A program made the translations under genes and the position numbers. DNA of 47,364 nt, from contig CAUUKX010000005.1 in the NCBI GenBank assembly GCA_963545585.1, forward strand, positions 1 to 47,364. Direction: 5' to 3'. The notes under the pieces are model-generated. The model did not search any database, was not told the DNA's origin, and saw only the letters and a list, made by a program, of their open reading frames with translations. Below are positions 40,252 through 47,364 of this stretch, in pieces. Origin of the DNA: W11650 sp963545585 (GTDB lineage: Bacteria > Bacillota > Clostridia > Lachnospirales > Vallitaleaceae). Positions within the stretch are counted from its first letter, which is position 1; the number at the start of each line of letters is the position of its first letter.

Positions 40252-43200
40252 TCAATCCCACCAGAAGTACCAGACGGTGGACTGCCACAGGACATCTGCC
40301 AGATTGCCCACAGTGGGGTCATCCTGTTCTTGATCCACGATGTCCGGGCAGAAGCCGTACTGCTCTGTGGCGACCTCCATGGCCTGCTCATGGGAAACAG
40401 GAGCCGGGAGCAGGAACTCCAATTCATCGTGGCTCATAGCGGCGGGGATGGCACCATATTGCTCGAACCAGTATTTCGCCACTGCCATCAGGTCCGGTGT
40501 GTCGGGACACTCATTCCAATTTCCAAAGGGCAGGTAGACGAAGATTTCCCAGGGGTTCTTTACCGGAATTTTTGCCAGAATGAGGGGATAGGTCATGCCG
40601 GTGTTGGAATCCCAATAGTAGGAGAAGCGGTCATTGTCATAGCCGCCCTCCATCTCGCCTAGGATTTCCTCCTCCCAGTCCATGTCATCGTCCTCGGCTT
40701 CTTCCTTGCGCTGGCCGGTCAATTTCTCCAGAACCGCCTTTCCGTCCTTGATGGGGGCGGAGAGCACCTTCTTCCGGTACTCCGTTACGGTTTTGAGGTC
40801 AAATTCATAGAAGTCCGCATCATGCTCCGGATCGGCGTTCATTACCAGACACTCCAACAGCGTTTCGTCATCCGCCTTGATGAGCACCGGCACAAAGCCT
40901 TCTTTGACACTTTCCCGTTTGGCATAGCTGTATGCCGACATGATAGGGTCATCATCTGCCATGGATGGGAAATAGGTACACTCGCAGTCCAGATACTCCA
41001 TCAAAGCCTCAGCCACTTCGGAGAGCTCCAGAGTATCCTCGTCGAACTCCTGTCCCTGCCAGTTAGTGAAGCGTTTCTCGATCACCTCTGCCATAGCCTG
41101 ATAGTAGTCCTCGTCAAAGGGGATGAACAGGTAGGCTTCGTCCTGGAACTCATTGGAGTGATACCGCTCCGGGCCGAAGAAGCGGAGGGCGTTGTCGTCA
41201 ACATCGGCAGGATAGTAGGGGCTGTCGCCCTCTCCGTAGTAATAGCCTGCAAAGGCACGGCCTTGCTGATTGAACAGCACAGAGAACAGACAGCCGTCCA
41301 GCTCATCCCGGATAAACTCCCGCAGATCCACACTGGCAGGATCTGCTTTGACCTGTTTGGCCACTTCGCTGTATTCTTTCAGGAAGTCCTCACCCATCAG
41401 GTCGTGCTCCATACACCAGCGCAGGTAGATGGCCATGTGGTTATAAACATTGATGGGGTCAATAGGCAGTTCCTTCTCCTCAATGCTCTCAAGGTGATAG
41501 GAAGCGTCGTCCATCTCACCGTCAAAATCATCATTGGAAAGGGTGCCACGGGTGATAGCATTCTGGCGAGTGGGGTTTACGACAAAACTGATCCCCCTCA
41601 TCTTGTTCAGCAGAGCGTCTGCATCATGTTCCAGTTTATAGTCCAACTCGTCCTCATAAAGCGGAATGACCTGATAGAAGTTGACCTCCTCGCCGCCCGG
41701 CAGGGTGCAGACCTCGCTGCCATCCTCCATATCCTGGGGACCGATCAGGGTAGCAGTACACAGTTTGGTGTTGTCTGCAAATGGTTCCCGGTTCTCCACT
41801 GTATGACCATGCCCCAACCAGCTGTCACAGTTAATGGGCAGACGGGTCAAGGATTTCAGCAGGCGGATGGGCCAGTACCACTTTTCGTCTTTCATGGACT
41901 CCTGATCCAACTTCCAGTCCGCAGGCAGTGCGATAGCCAGCTCCGCCCGCTCCAGCTTGTATTCCGCCAGTTCCTCCGGCACATTCATCCGGTGAGCACC
42001 CATACCCATGGTGACCAGGGTATAATAGTCCCGCTCCTCAGTGGGCGGCACGATGCAGATGTCCACATGGATGTCCGTGGAGACCAACTCGTGGAACACA
42101 TTCTCGACCTTACCGAAATACTGCTCAATGTGCCCCTCGACGGCCTCCATCTCCTCCTCAGTGTAGACTTCGGGATTACTGAATTCTTCCTCATCCTGCG
42201 TGTCATCATTGTCTGAGTGGTCGCAGCTGTCATCCTCTGGATCTCCCTTTATAGGCTCGTAACCAATCTTCAGGGTCATCTGTTCCTCTGGCAGAGAGAC
42301 ACCGGGGCTGCGGGTAATGGTGTGCTTATCGTCCGCAGAAAAACCGATGGTCTCGCCGTCTTGCAGCGTCACATCACACGCCAGCACATAGGAGGCAAGG
42401 CTGGCCAAAAAGTCCCGCAGATCCTCCGGCTCGGCGTCGGTGTTCAGCACCTCCATTTCCTCCTTGCCGAACACATCCATGCCATAGGTGTAGCCGTTTA
42501 GGCCCCCCTCGCTCTGGTACAGGCCGAACCAAACCCAGTTGAAGATGGGCAGCTCATCTTCTTTCATCATATCGGCAAGGCCCTCGTAGAAACGAGGCTC
42601 AAATACCACGCCGCTGGTGTAGACACCGGTGGCGTATTTCTGCTTGCAACACACTGCCATCGCCTTGGTGAGCAGCTTGCCCCGTTCCAGCAGTTTTTCC
42701 TCCTCGCCCAACACAGCCACCATGATATGGCCCTTGTGCGCTTTGGCCACTTCTACGGCCTCTGGCCACATATAGTTGTTTTCGGCGTTGATCTCTGCTT
42801 CATTGTCCGGGATGTGACCGTGGAAGAGTGTCATGATCAGCATCATATTGCCGACCCGCATTACCACAGCGTCATCGCTGTTCTCAACATCTTCGTCGCC
42901 CTCATCCGGCTCCTCATCTACGATGCCCCATTCTTCCCGCAGATCTCGGATCAACTGCTCCTTGTCCCACTCTGCTTTGGAGAGGAGCACAGATCCGGCA
43001 AAGGAACCCTTATGGTCGGTTTCCTCCTCGTCGTCGCCATCCTCAAGATCCTCTACATCTTCATCCGGATCATAGAGGGATTCATGCTCCAGTCCGCAGA
43101 TAAATTCCTCAAAGCTATCTGCCAGATGGGTAATTTTATAGTCATTTTCCTGATCCACATGGACTACCGCAGGTTCTCCCTGGGGACCGCAAGCCCGGTA

Positions 43201-45957
43201 GTCCAGGAAAATCATATCGTGTCCGGCGCTTGGACAGTCACAGATGGCCACACCGATGGCAGGATACTCCCACTCATCGATCATAAACTGACTACCCAGC
43301 TCTCCACAGAGGGAGCAGCTCTTTTCCCGTCCGATGCCGAAAATGCTGGTGATGGCCATATGGTTCTCTGCCCAATAGGTAGGCTCATCGCAAGGATAGC
43401 AGGTATTCACCGGAATGCCGCCGTTGTGCTGCTTCATCAGCCAGATGTAGGCGGCGGGCAGCTTGTAGCCCAATTCCTCCTCCACGCTGGCAATCAGCTC
43501 ATCGGAAGGCGGATCACTGACATATTCTTTCAGTGCATACCAATTATCATCCCAGAAGTTGGTGAGGTCGAAGCCCTCAAATGGAGTATCACCGGGTATG
43601 AATTTTTCCTTCTTGTTCCGGCTGCGCTGGCGTTTCCGAATCTCCGCCTTACACTCCCGAATTACCACTGGGGCATTTTCGTCCTCTGGGTCCAGTTCCG
43701 CCCACCGCTGAGCGTAGGGAATGGCCTTTGCTTCCTGCTCATAGAGATACTGATAGCCATAGGCCATCCGCATATTCCACTCCGCCTTGTCCTGACCTTC
43801 CTCCCGGACGGACTCCAACACCTCAATGGCCCTCAGGAGGGCTTTGTCTCCCTTGGATTTCAAAGTACCTTCGTCATGGTCCCCGATGATGGCGTAGTTT
43901 TCCAGCGCCCGTGCCAGGGCGTAGGCGGTGCGGTAGTTCCTCCAGTCCTCCGGGATGGCATTCAGTGCCTGGATACAGCGGGTGTACTCGTCTTCGTCGT
44001 TCCACTGCTCCAGCTGAGCGAAGAATGCTTCGGCGTTCTGTTGGGTATAAGGAATATAGTCCATGCTCGTAAGCGTTTCATCCAACTCGTCATTCTGATT
44101 CTCAGTTTCTGGCCCATCATCTTGTTGCTTTAGGGGTACAGAACCGGCTTCACGGCGGAAGGTGTTGAAGATGGCCCATGGGATGTCGCTGCCCTCGAAG
44201 AACTCTTTCGCCATGTTCAGCGCCGTTCGGATGTCCCAGGCGATGAAGTCCACATAGCGGCAGTAGAAGCCAGTGGCCCCGCCGGTGAGAGTGAGCACTT
44301 CCGATCCTTCATCAGTGGTAAACACTTCTTCCAGCTTGTCTCGGAAGTCGAAGATCTTCTGACTGCCTTCCTCCTCCCGCAGGGTATCCAGGGGATAGCA
44401 GAAGAAGCCCGCTACCGCGCCGTCGGCATGGAGATCGTCCATAAAATCATTGTCGGCATTCAGATAGCCGTTGATGAGCGGCACACAGCAAGTGGAGCCC
44501 ACCATGGTATCCAACCGCCAATCGGCGTCGGGATCTTCATTGGGTTCCATTTTGTAGCCAAGATAGCTCTCCAGATAGGCATTTGGATCAGTGGAAAGCT
44601 CCAGGCCCTGCTCCCGCAGTTTGTCGGGCAGCTGGGACAGGAGAAAGGACGGCTCTGCCTTGGGTTTCTCCAGCACATCAAAGCTGTCTATGTATCTCAT
44701 GTGGGGGATCTCGCCCAGCACTTGGTCGGTGAGGGTAGTGAGCATCCACCAGGCTCGGCCTTCCGCCTCCCGAAGCATGGGCAGCAGCTTTTCGCAGTAG
44801 GCGGAGATGGCGAAGCTGTTTTCGTCCTGCTCCTCCAGCCAGATCTGCACATCCTCCCCAGAGATATTCCATCCATCCTCAGTGCGCAGACCGATGTTCT
44901 GGAGGGGCTGACGGCCTACCAGGATGTTCCAGTGCTCCAGCACTTCCTTGGGGGCGTGCTTCTGGAAGTAGACCAGCTCAAACAGCTTGACCTTGTCGCC
45001 CTCCGGGGTGAGGATCAGCTCGTACTTCTCGCCGTTGAAGCCCATCTCGAAGGAGATTTCGTCAAACGCCTGGTTCAAAGCCCCTTCCATTTGGGCCACG
45101 AATTCGGCACCGCGGGTGTAGTCTTTGTCCTCGTCCATCATCTGGCGCAATTCTGCTTCCATCTCGGCAAAGGTTTCCCACCAGTTCTCTGTCCGCTCCC
45201 GGAAGCACTCCCAGAACTGCGGCAGAGAAATACCCTGCTTGCACCGGTCGATAAACTCTTTGGTGTCATCGTCACCAGGGCAGACTTCCAATGCCTTTTC
45301 AAAATATCGCAGAGCCCGGCCCTCCTGATTCAGATAAAAGTAGGAGTAACCCATGCGGAAGTTCCAGTAATAGTCGTCCTCGAAGTATTCCTCATGGGGC
45401 TTTAGCAGAGCGAGAGCCTTTTTGAGCATTTCTTTGCAAGTTGGCTTATGTGGGTCTGCCAGATTGTTATAGGCACGGGCTAACTCGCTGTCCATCTCAG
45501 GGGTACGCTCATCGGCGGGGATGGCCTCCAGTGCATCAATAATTTTATGTTGTTTGCTCTCCTCATGCCACTTCTGGCACTGCTTCAAAATGTCCATATC
45601 AGAGTCCTCCTCGTCCTCATCCGGTTTCCAGTCTTTGATCTGCTGGAACACGCCGTTCTCATCCCGCTCAAAGGCGCAGGGGGCGGGGGTGTTCAGCAGA
45701 GAAATGATGTCGGGATCGTCGTTGCAAATTGTGTTCAGCTTGTAAATCCCGGCATTGTTGGGGTCGTCCATGTACGCCTCGCTCTCGTCACCAGCGGTGA
45801 AGCGCCAGCCACTGTCCCAGCCGCCGTCCGGCTCCTCCCTGTAGCAGTAGTCCACCTTTCGGCCCTCTACTGTGATGCGGTTGGTGGCGATACAGCCATC
45901 GGCGCTCTCCCAGTCAGGGAGCAGATGTTTTTCTCTTTTTCTTTTCTCAACTCTCAT
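40252..45957 (-). CDS. Giant polyimmunity protein (1901 residues)
   Basis: One uninterrupted frame joins several immunity-type domains. By motif reading: DUF2185 (about 20-110: VDYCYREEP, DSGWRFTAGDESEAYMD); TPR-like block (125-240); an unassigned block (245-610); a second TPR block (630-775) similar to the first; SUKH/SMI1-KNR4 (815-960: VEEELGYKLPAAYIWLMKQH); DUF4261 (985-1235: MLIMTLFHGHIP, WPEAVEVAKAHKGHIMVAVLG); SUFU (1270-1465: VFHELVSTDIHVDI, YYTLVTMGMGAHRM); an unassigned block (1500-1660: IYLRWCMEHDLM); and a DUF4253-like end (1685-1901: GNWNECPDTPDLM, EQYGFCPDIVDQ, WYFWWD). Acidic linkers such as DPDEDVEDLEDGDDEEET join them. No signal peptide, so it is cytoplasmic. It overlaps the DUF2004-like gene by 11 bases. 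SUKH, SUFU and related domains neutralise toxins in contact-dependent systems; the actual targets are unknown. Confidence 0.85.
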   Translation of the reverse strand: MRVEKRKREKHLLPDWESADGCIATNRITVEGRKVDYCYREEPDGGWDSGWRFTAGDESEAYMDDPNNAGIYKLNTICNDDPDIISLLNTPAPCAFERDENGVFQQIKDWKPDEDEEDSDMDILKQCQKWHEESKQHKIIDALEAIPADERTPEMDSELARAYNNLADPHKPTCKEMLKKALALLKPHEEYFEDDYYWNFRMGYSYFYLNQEGRALRYFEKALEVCPGDDDTKEFIDRCKQGISLPQFWECFRERTENWWETFAEMEAELRQMMDEDKDYTRGAEFVAQMEGALNQAFDEISFEMGFNGEKYELILTPEGDKVKLFELVYFQKHAPKEVLEHWNILVGRQPLQNIGLRTEDGWNISGEDVQIWLEEQDENSFAISAYCEKLLPMLREAEGRAWWMLTTLTDQVLGEIPHMRYIDSFDVLEKPKAEPSFLLSQLPDKLREQGLELSTDPNAYLESYLGYKMEPNEDPDADWRLDTMVGSTCCVPLINGYLNADNDFMDDLHADGAVAGFFCYPLDTLREEEGSQKIFDFRDKLEEVFTTDEGSEVLTLTGGATGFYCRYVDFIAWDIRTALNMAKEFFEGSDIPWAIFNTFRREAGSVPLKQQDDGPETENQNDELDETLTSMDYIPYTQQNAEAFFAQLEQWNDEDEYTRCIQALNAIPEDWRNYRTAYALARALENYAIIGDHDEGTLKSKGDKALLRAIEVLESVREEGQDKAEWNMRMAYGYQYLYEQEAKAIPYAQRWAELDPEDENAPVVIRECKAEIRKRQRSRNKKEKFIPGDTPFEGFDLTNFWDDNWYALKEYVSDPPSDELIASVEEELGYKLPAAYIWLMKQHNGGIPVNTCYPCDEPTYWAENHMAITSIFGIGREKSCSLCGELGSQFMIDEWEYPAIGVAICDCPSAGHDMIFLDYRACGPQGEPAVVHVDQENDYKITHLADSFEEFICGLEHESLYDPDEDVEDLEDGDDEEETDHKGSFAGSVLLSKAEWDKEQLIRDLREEWGIVDEEPDEGDEDVENSDDAVVMRVGNMMLIMTLFHGHIPDNEAEINAENNYMWPEAVEVAKAHKGHIMVAVLGEEEKLLERGKLLTKAMAVCCKQKYATGVYTSGVVFEPRFYEGLADMMKEDELPIFNWVWFGLYQSEGGLNGYTYGMDVFGKEEMEVLNTDAEPEDLRDFLASLASYVLACDVTLQDGETIGFSADDKHTITRSPGVSLPEEQMTLKIGYEPIKGDPEDDSCDHSDNDDTQDEEEFSNPEVYTEEEMEAVEGHIEQYFGKVENVFHELVSTDIHVDICIVPPTEERDYYTLVTMGMGAHRMNVPEELAEYKLERAELAIALPADWKLDQESMKDEKWYWPIRLLKSLTRLPINCDSWLGHGHTVENREPFADNTKLCTATLIGPQDMEDGSEVCTLPGGEEVNFYQVIPLYEDELDYKLEHDADALLNKMRGISFVVNPTRQNAITRGTLSNDDFDGEMDDASYHLESIEEKELPIDPINVYNHMAIYLRWCMEHDLMGEDFLKEYSEVAKQVKADPASVDLREFIRDELDGCLFSVLFNQQGRAFAGYYYGEGDSPYYPADVDDNALRFFGPERYHSNEFQDEAYLFIPFDEDYYQAMAEVIEKRFTNWQGQEFDEDTLELSEVAEALMEYLDCECTYFPSMADDDPIMSAYSYAKRESVKEGFVPVLIKADDETLLECLVMNADPEHDADFYEFDLKTVTEYRKKVLSAPIKDGKAVLEKLTGQRKEEAEDDDMDWEEEILGEMEGGYDNDRFSYYWDSNTGMTYPLILAKIPVKNPWEIFVYLPFGNWNECPDTPDLMAVAKYWFEQYGAIPAAMSHDELEFLLPAPVSHEQAMEVATEQYGFCPDIVDQEQDDPTVGNLADVLWQSTVWYFWWD

Positions 45958-46450
45958 GGGTAATACAGAAAATCTCCTTCTTCAAATCAAAGTAGATTAC
46001 CATCAGCTCGTCGGTGATCTCCGGGTTGAAGGACAGATCCAGAATGAAAACTTGCTGATCCATTTCGTCATCCACCAGACTGCCGAACCGATCGAGCTTC
46101 AAAAAGTCTACCATCTCGGCAAAGGACAACTTGGCCGGGTCGGTTCCCGGAAAGAGTTCCGCCGCAATATCCGGGCCTACATCGTCTCGGTGGAACTCCA
46201 TGAAAAATGTCACAACGCTATGGTAGCGGCTGTCCTCGTCCGCCAGCGCCGCTTTTATGGCGGCTTTGGCCTTCTCTGCCAATTTCTCCGCCTCATCCAG
46301 CATTTCTCCCACCGCATCCATAGCGGCAAGATCAGCCGTCAGTTCTTCCTCTACATCGAAAAGAAAGGGCAGTCCCGATTCATCGGGAAAGCTGAAGATT
46401 TCCTCGCCGGGTGTATATGTAAAATCAATGCGTTTACAGTTCAGTTTCAT
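45947..46450 (-). CDS. DUF2004-like protein
   Basis: 167 residues. An Ala/Glu-rich helix (about 45-70, AEKLAEKAKAAIKAALADED) is followed by VTFFMEFHRDDVG and ends ILDLSFNPEITDELMVIYFDLKKEIFCITHES, which resembles the DUF2004 family, often found among immunity genes. No membrane part. GGAGGTATATCT gives a strong ribosome site before the ATG. Its last codons overlap the start of the giant gene, so the two are translated together. Confidence 0.65.
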   Translation of the reverse strand: MKLNCKRIDFTYTPGEEIFSFPDESGLPFLFDVEEELTADLAAMDAVGEMLDEAEKLAEKAKAAIKAALADEDSRYHSVVTFFMEFHRDDVGPDIAAELFPGTDPAKLSFAEMVDFLKLDRFGSLVDDEMDQQVFILDLSFNPEITDELMVIYFDLKKEIFCITHES

Positions 46451-46534
46451 AGATATACCTCCTATTTCAATTTCAGTTTTTAACTCTTTGTTTTAGTTTT
46501 TAAGTTTCGGTTTTTATTTTCCAAAACCAAACGG

Positions 46535-47050
46535 CTATTCTTTCGCTTGCTTCAGTTCCTTCCATACGCCGCTTGCCAGAAACAGACCGGCAAAAGTGAG
46601 AAGCGCCCCTAATGCCAGGGAAATAATCGGCATAATATCATCAATTAAGAGCATCTCACCGCTTTTGATTTTGGGCATCTTATATTTCCCATTTTTTGAC
46701 CGATATACCTCAATCTCCTTCGTATCCCCCGCCTTAGTGCGGGTTTCATATTCCGCTTTTCCCTTGTATTCCTGTGTGCCCACAGAATAAGTAAGCTCTG
46801 CCTCCCAGTACATTTCAAGTCTGTCGTAATTGTTTTTTCTTTCCTTGACCTCAACATAGGTTACCTTGGCCGGAACAGTAATGATCTCTTCCGTATCCCG
46901 ATAATCGTGGTATTCCAAAAAATTGCCAATTAGCCCAACCAAACCCAGCGCCAAAAAAACAAGTCCTATTCCTGCAACGCTCAAATCTCCCCAAAACTGA
47001 TTTTTCAGTCTCCCCTTCCGCCGTTCACGCCGTTCTGCTTTTTTACTCAT
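46535..47050 (-). CDS. DUF3592-like membrane protein
   Basis: 171 residues. A basic N-terminus (KKAERRERRKGR) precedes a membrane segment (about 25-45) and an extracytoplasmic middle with VPAKVTYVEVKERKNNY, LTYSVGTQEYKGKAEYETRTKAG and EVYRSKNGKYKMP, followed by a second membrane segment (about 140-160). This is the layout of DUF3592 proteins, whose function is unknown. The ATG at 47050 follows GAAAGGACG; a longer in-frame form would read through element G. First gene of the minus-strand cluster. Confidence 0.7.
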   Translation of the reverse strand: MSKKAERRERRKGRLKNQFWGDLSVAGIGLVFLALGLVGLIGNFLEYHDYRDTEEIITVPAKVTYVEVKERKNNYDRLEMYWEAELTYSVGTQEYKGKAEYETRTKAGDTKEIEVYRSKNGKYKMPKIKSGEMLLIDDIMPIISLALGALLTFAGLFLASGVWKELKQAKE

Positions 47051-47090
47051 GCTTAACGTCCTTTCTGCAACTAAACAATATGTACTTAAC

Positions 47091-47245
47091 TCAACTTTCC
47101 CCTGATCGAAGTGCTGCGCACTTCTGCCCGGGCGGGCGGTCTGCATGAACCCACTCTCGCGATTTGCTTTGCAAATCGCATTCCGTTCTTGTCCATGCAA
47201 CGAGCCTAAAAAAGACTGTTCTGTCGAACATGGAAAAGTTGAGTT
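47091..47245. repeat. Palindromic dispersed element, long hybrid copy G
   Basis: It starts ACTCAACTTTCCCC and ends GGAAAAGTTGAGT. It combines the B-type arm (GAAGTGC-TGC-GCACTTC and GCCCGGGCGGGC) with the A/E-type CATGCAACGAGCCTAAAAAAGAC, and adds a further perfect hairpin, GCGATTTGC-TTT-GCAAATCGC. It lies in the 5' leader of the DUF3592-like gene, so its fold could affect expression. Confidence 0.85.
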
Positions 47246-47257
47246 GTTGATACCTAT

Positions 47258-47285
47258 ATTGTAACACATACCAGCAATATGTCAT
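47258..47285 (-). promoter_or_regulatory. Promoter of the immunity-island cluster
   Basis: Read on the minus strand: ATGACA (47285-47280), a 16-base spacer and TACAAT (47263-47258). The leader to the start codon at 47050 is about 200 bases and contains palindromic element G. Confidence 0.6.
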
Positions 47286-47364
47286 AGATTTTTTTGTCTA
47301 CAGTTCAGGCGCAGAACGGAATCAAATATTGGCAATGGTAAGAATGGGGACAAAGCAAAAGGAG

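Larger units (their letters stand above)
47051..47364. other. Right-end intergenic region
   Basis: 314 bases with element G, the minus-strand promoter, the inverted 13-mer CTACAGTTCAGGC (47298-47310) and, at the very end, AAAAGGAG. The last looks like the ribosome site of a plus-strand gene starting just past the window. Confidence 0.65.

Noticed and set aside
40822..45405. Long plus-strand open frames (about 464, 468 and 325 codons) opposite the giant gene
   Set aside because: They lie wholly antisense to one continuous frame with recognisable domains, lack ribosome sites and have no family-like motifs. They arise from the codon bias of the gene on the other strand.

Overview
The window looks like chromosome from an anaerobic, Gram-positive (monoderm) Clostridia-type bacterium, most like the Lachnospirales. 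The evidence is moderate G+C, strong AGGAGG-type ribosome sites, lipoprotein signal peptides with LAxC boxes, SLH-domain wall proteins, a 7TM sensor of a Firmicutes type, and a Tad-type pilus locus without a secretin. Family assignments rest on motif reading only; no database search was possible.

Left part (1-3451): a tandem 162-bp repeat, then a metal-uptake ABC operon (binding lipoprotein with a very His-rich insert, ATPase, permease) behind a clear promoter and a perfect 7-1-7 Fur/Zur-type operator. Middle-left (3897-20807): a roughly 17-kb Tad/Flp-like pilus locus. It opens with a Hanks-type kinase fused to a ParA/CpaE-like domain, followed by three more proteins with degenerate or doubtful ParA/CpaE P-loops. 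Next come a CpaB-like SAF protein, a CpaF-like motor ATPase, a fused TadB/TadC-like membrane platform, two nearly identical SLH surface proteins, a 903-residue secreted protein and four small proteins with an N-terminal hydrophobic segment (pilin and pseudopilin candidates).

Centre (21085-24495): a short metabolic operon with KDPG aldolase, sugar (KDG) kinase, glycerophosphodiester phosphodiesterase and mannose-6-phosphate isomerase. Then 24834-34431 is a signalling cluster. On the minus strand are an orphan sugar-type binding lipoprotein and a GGDEF-EAL protein. Divergent from them are a sensor that joins a binding-protein-like domain to a 7TM module, a histidine kinase and a NarL-type regulator. 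A Spx/ArsC-like protein, ApbE, a probable structured small RNA and tRNA-Arg(CCT) follow.

Right part (36610-47050, minus strand): a DUF438/hemerythrin-like protein and then an island of toxin-immunity-type genes with no toxin in sight. These are a DUF3592-like membrane protein, a DUF2004-like protein, a giant 1901-residue protein that strings together several immunity-type domains (DUF2185, TPR, SUKH/SMI1, DUF4261, SUFU, DUF4253-like), a CbrC-like protein, an Imm32-like protein and a WGR-like protein. Codon use in the island (CTG, ATC, TTC, GAG) differs from the TTG/ATT/TTT/GAA style of the pilus genes, which suggests transfer.

A family of about 100-160 bp palindromic elements sharing ACTCAACTTTCCC ends lies between genes at seven places (12.4, 18.0, 18.9, 33.6, 34.4, 36.0 and 47.1 kb). 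An internal hairpin keeps its pairing while its sequence changes. The strongest candidates for something undescribed are the kinase-led Tad-like machine with its degenerate ParA-like proteins, the giant polyimmunity protein, and the binding-protein/c-di-GMP/7TM signalling cluster.
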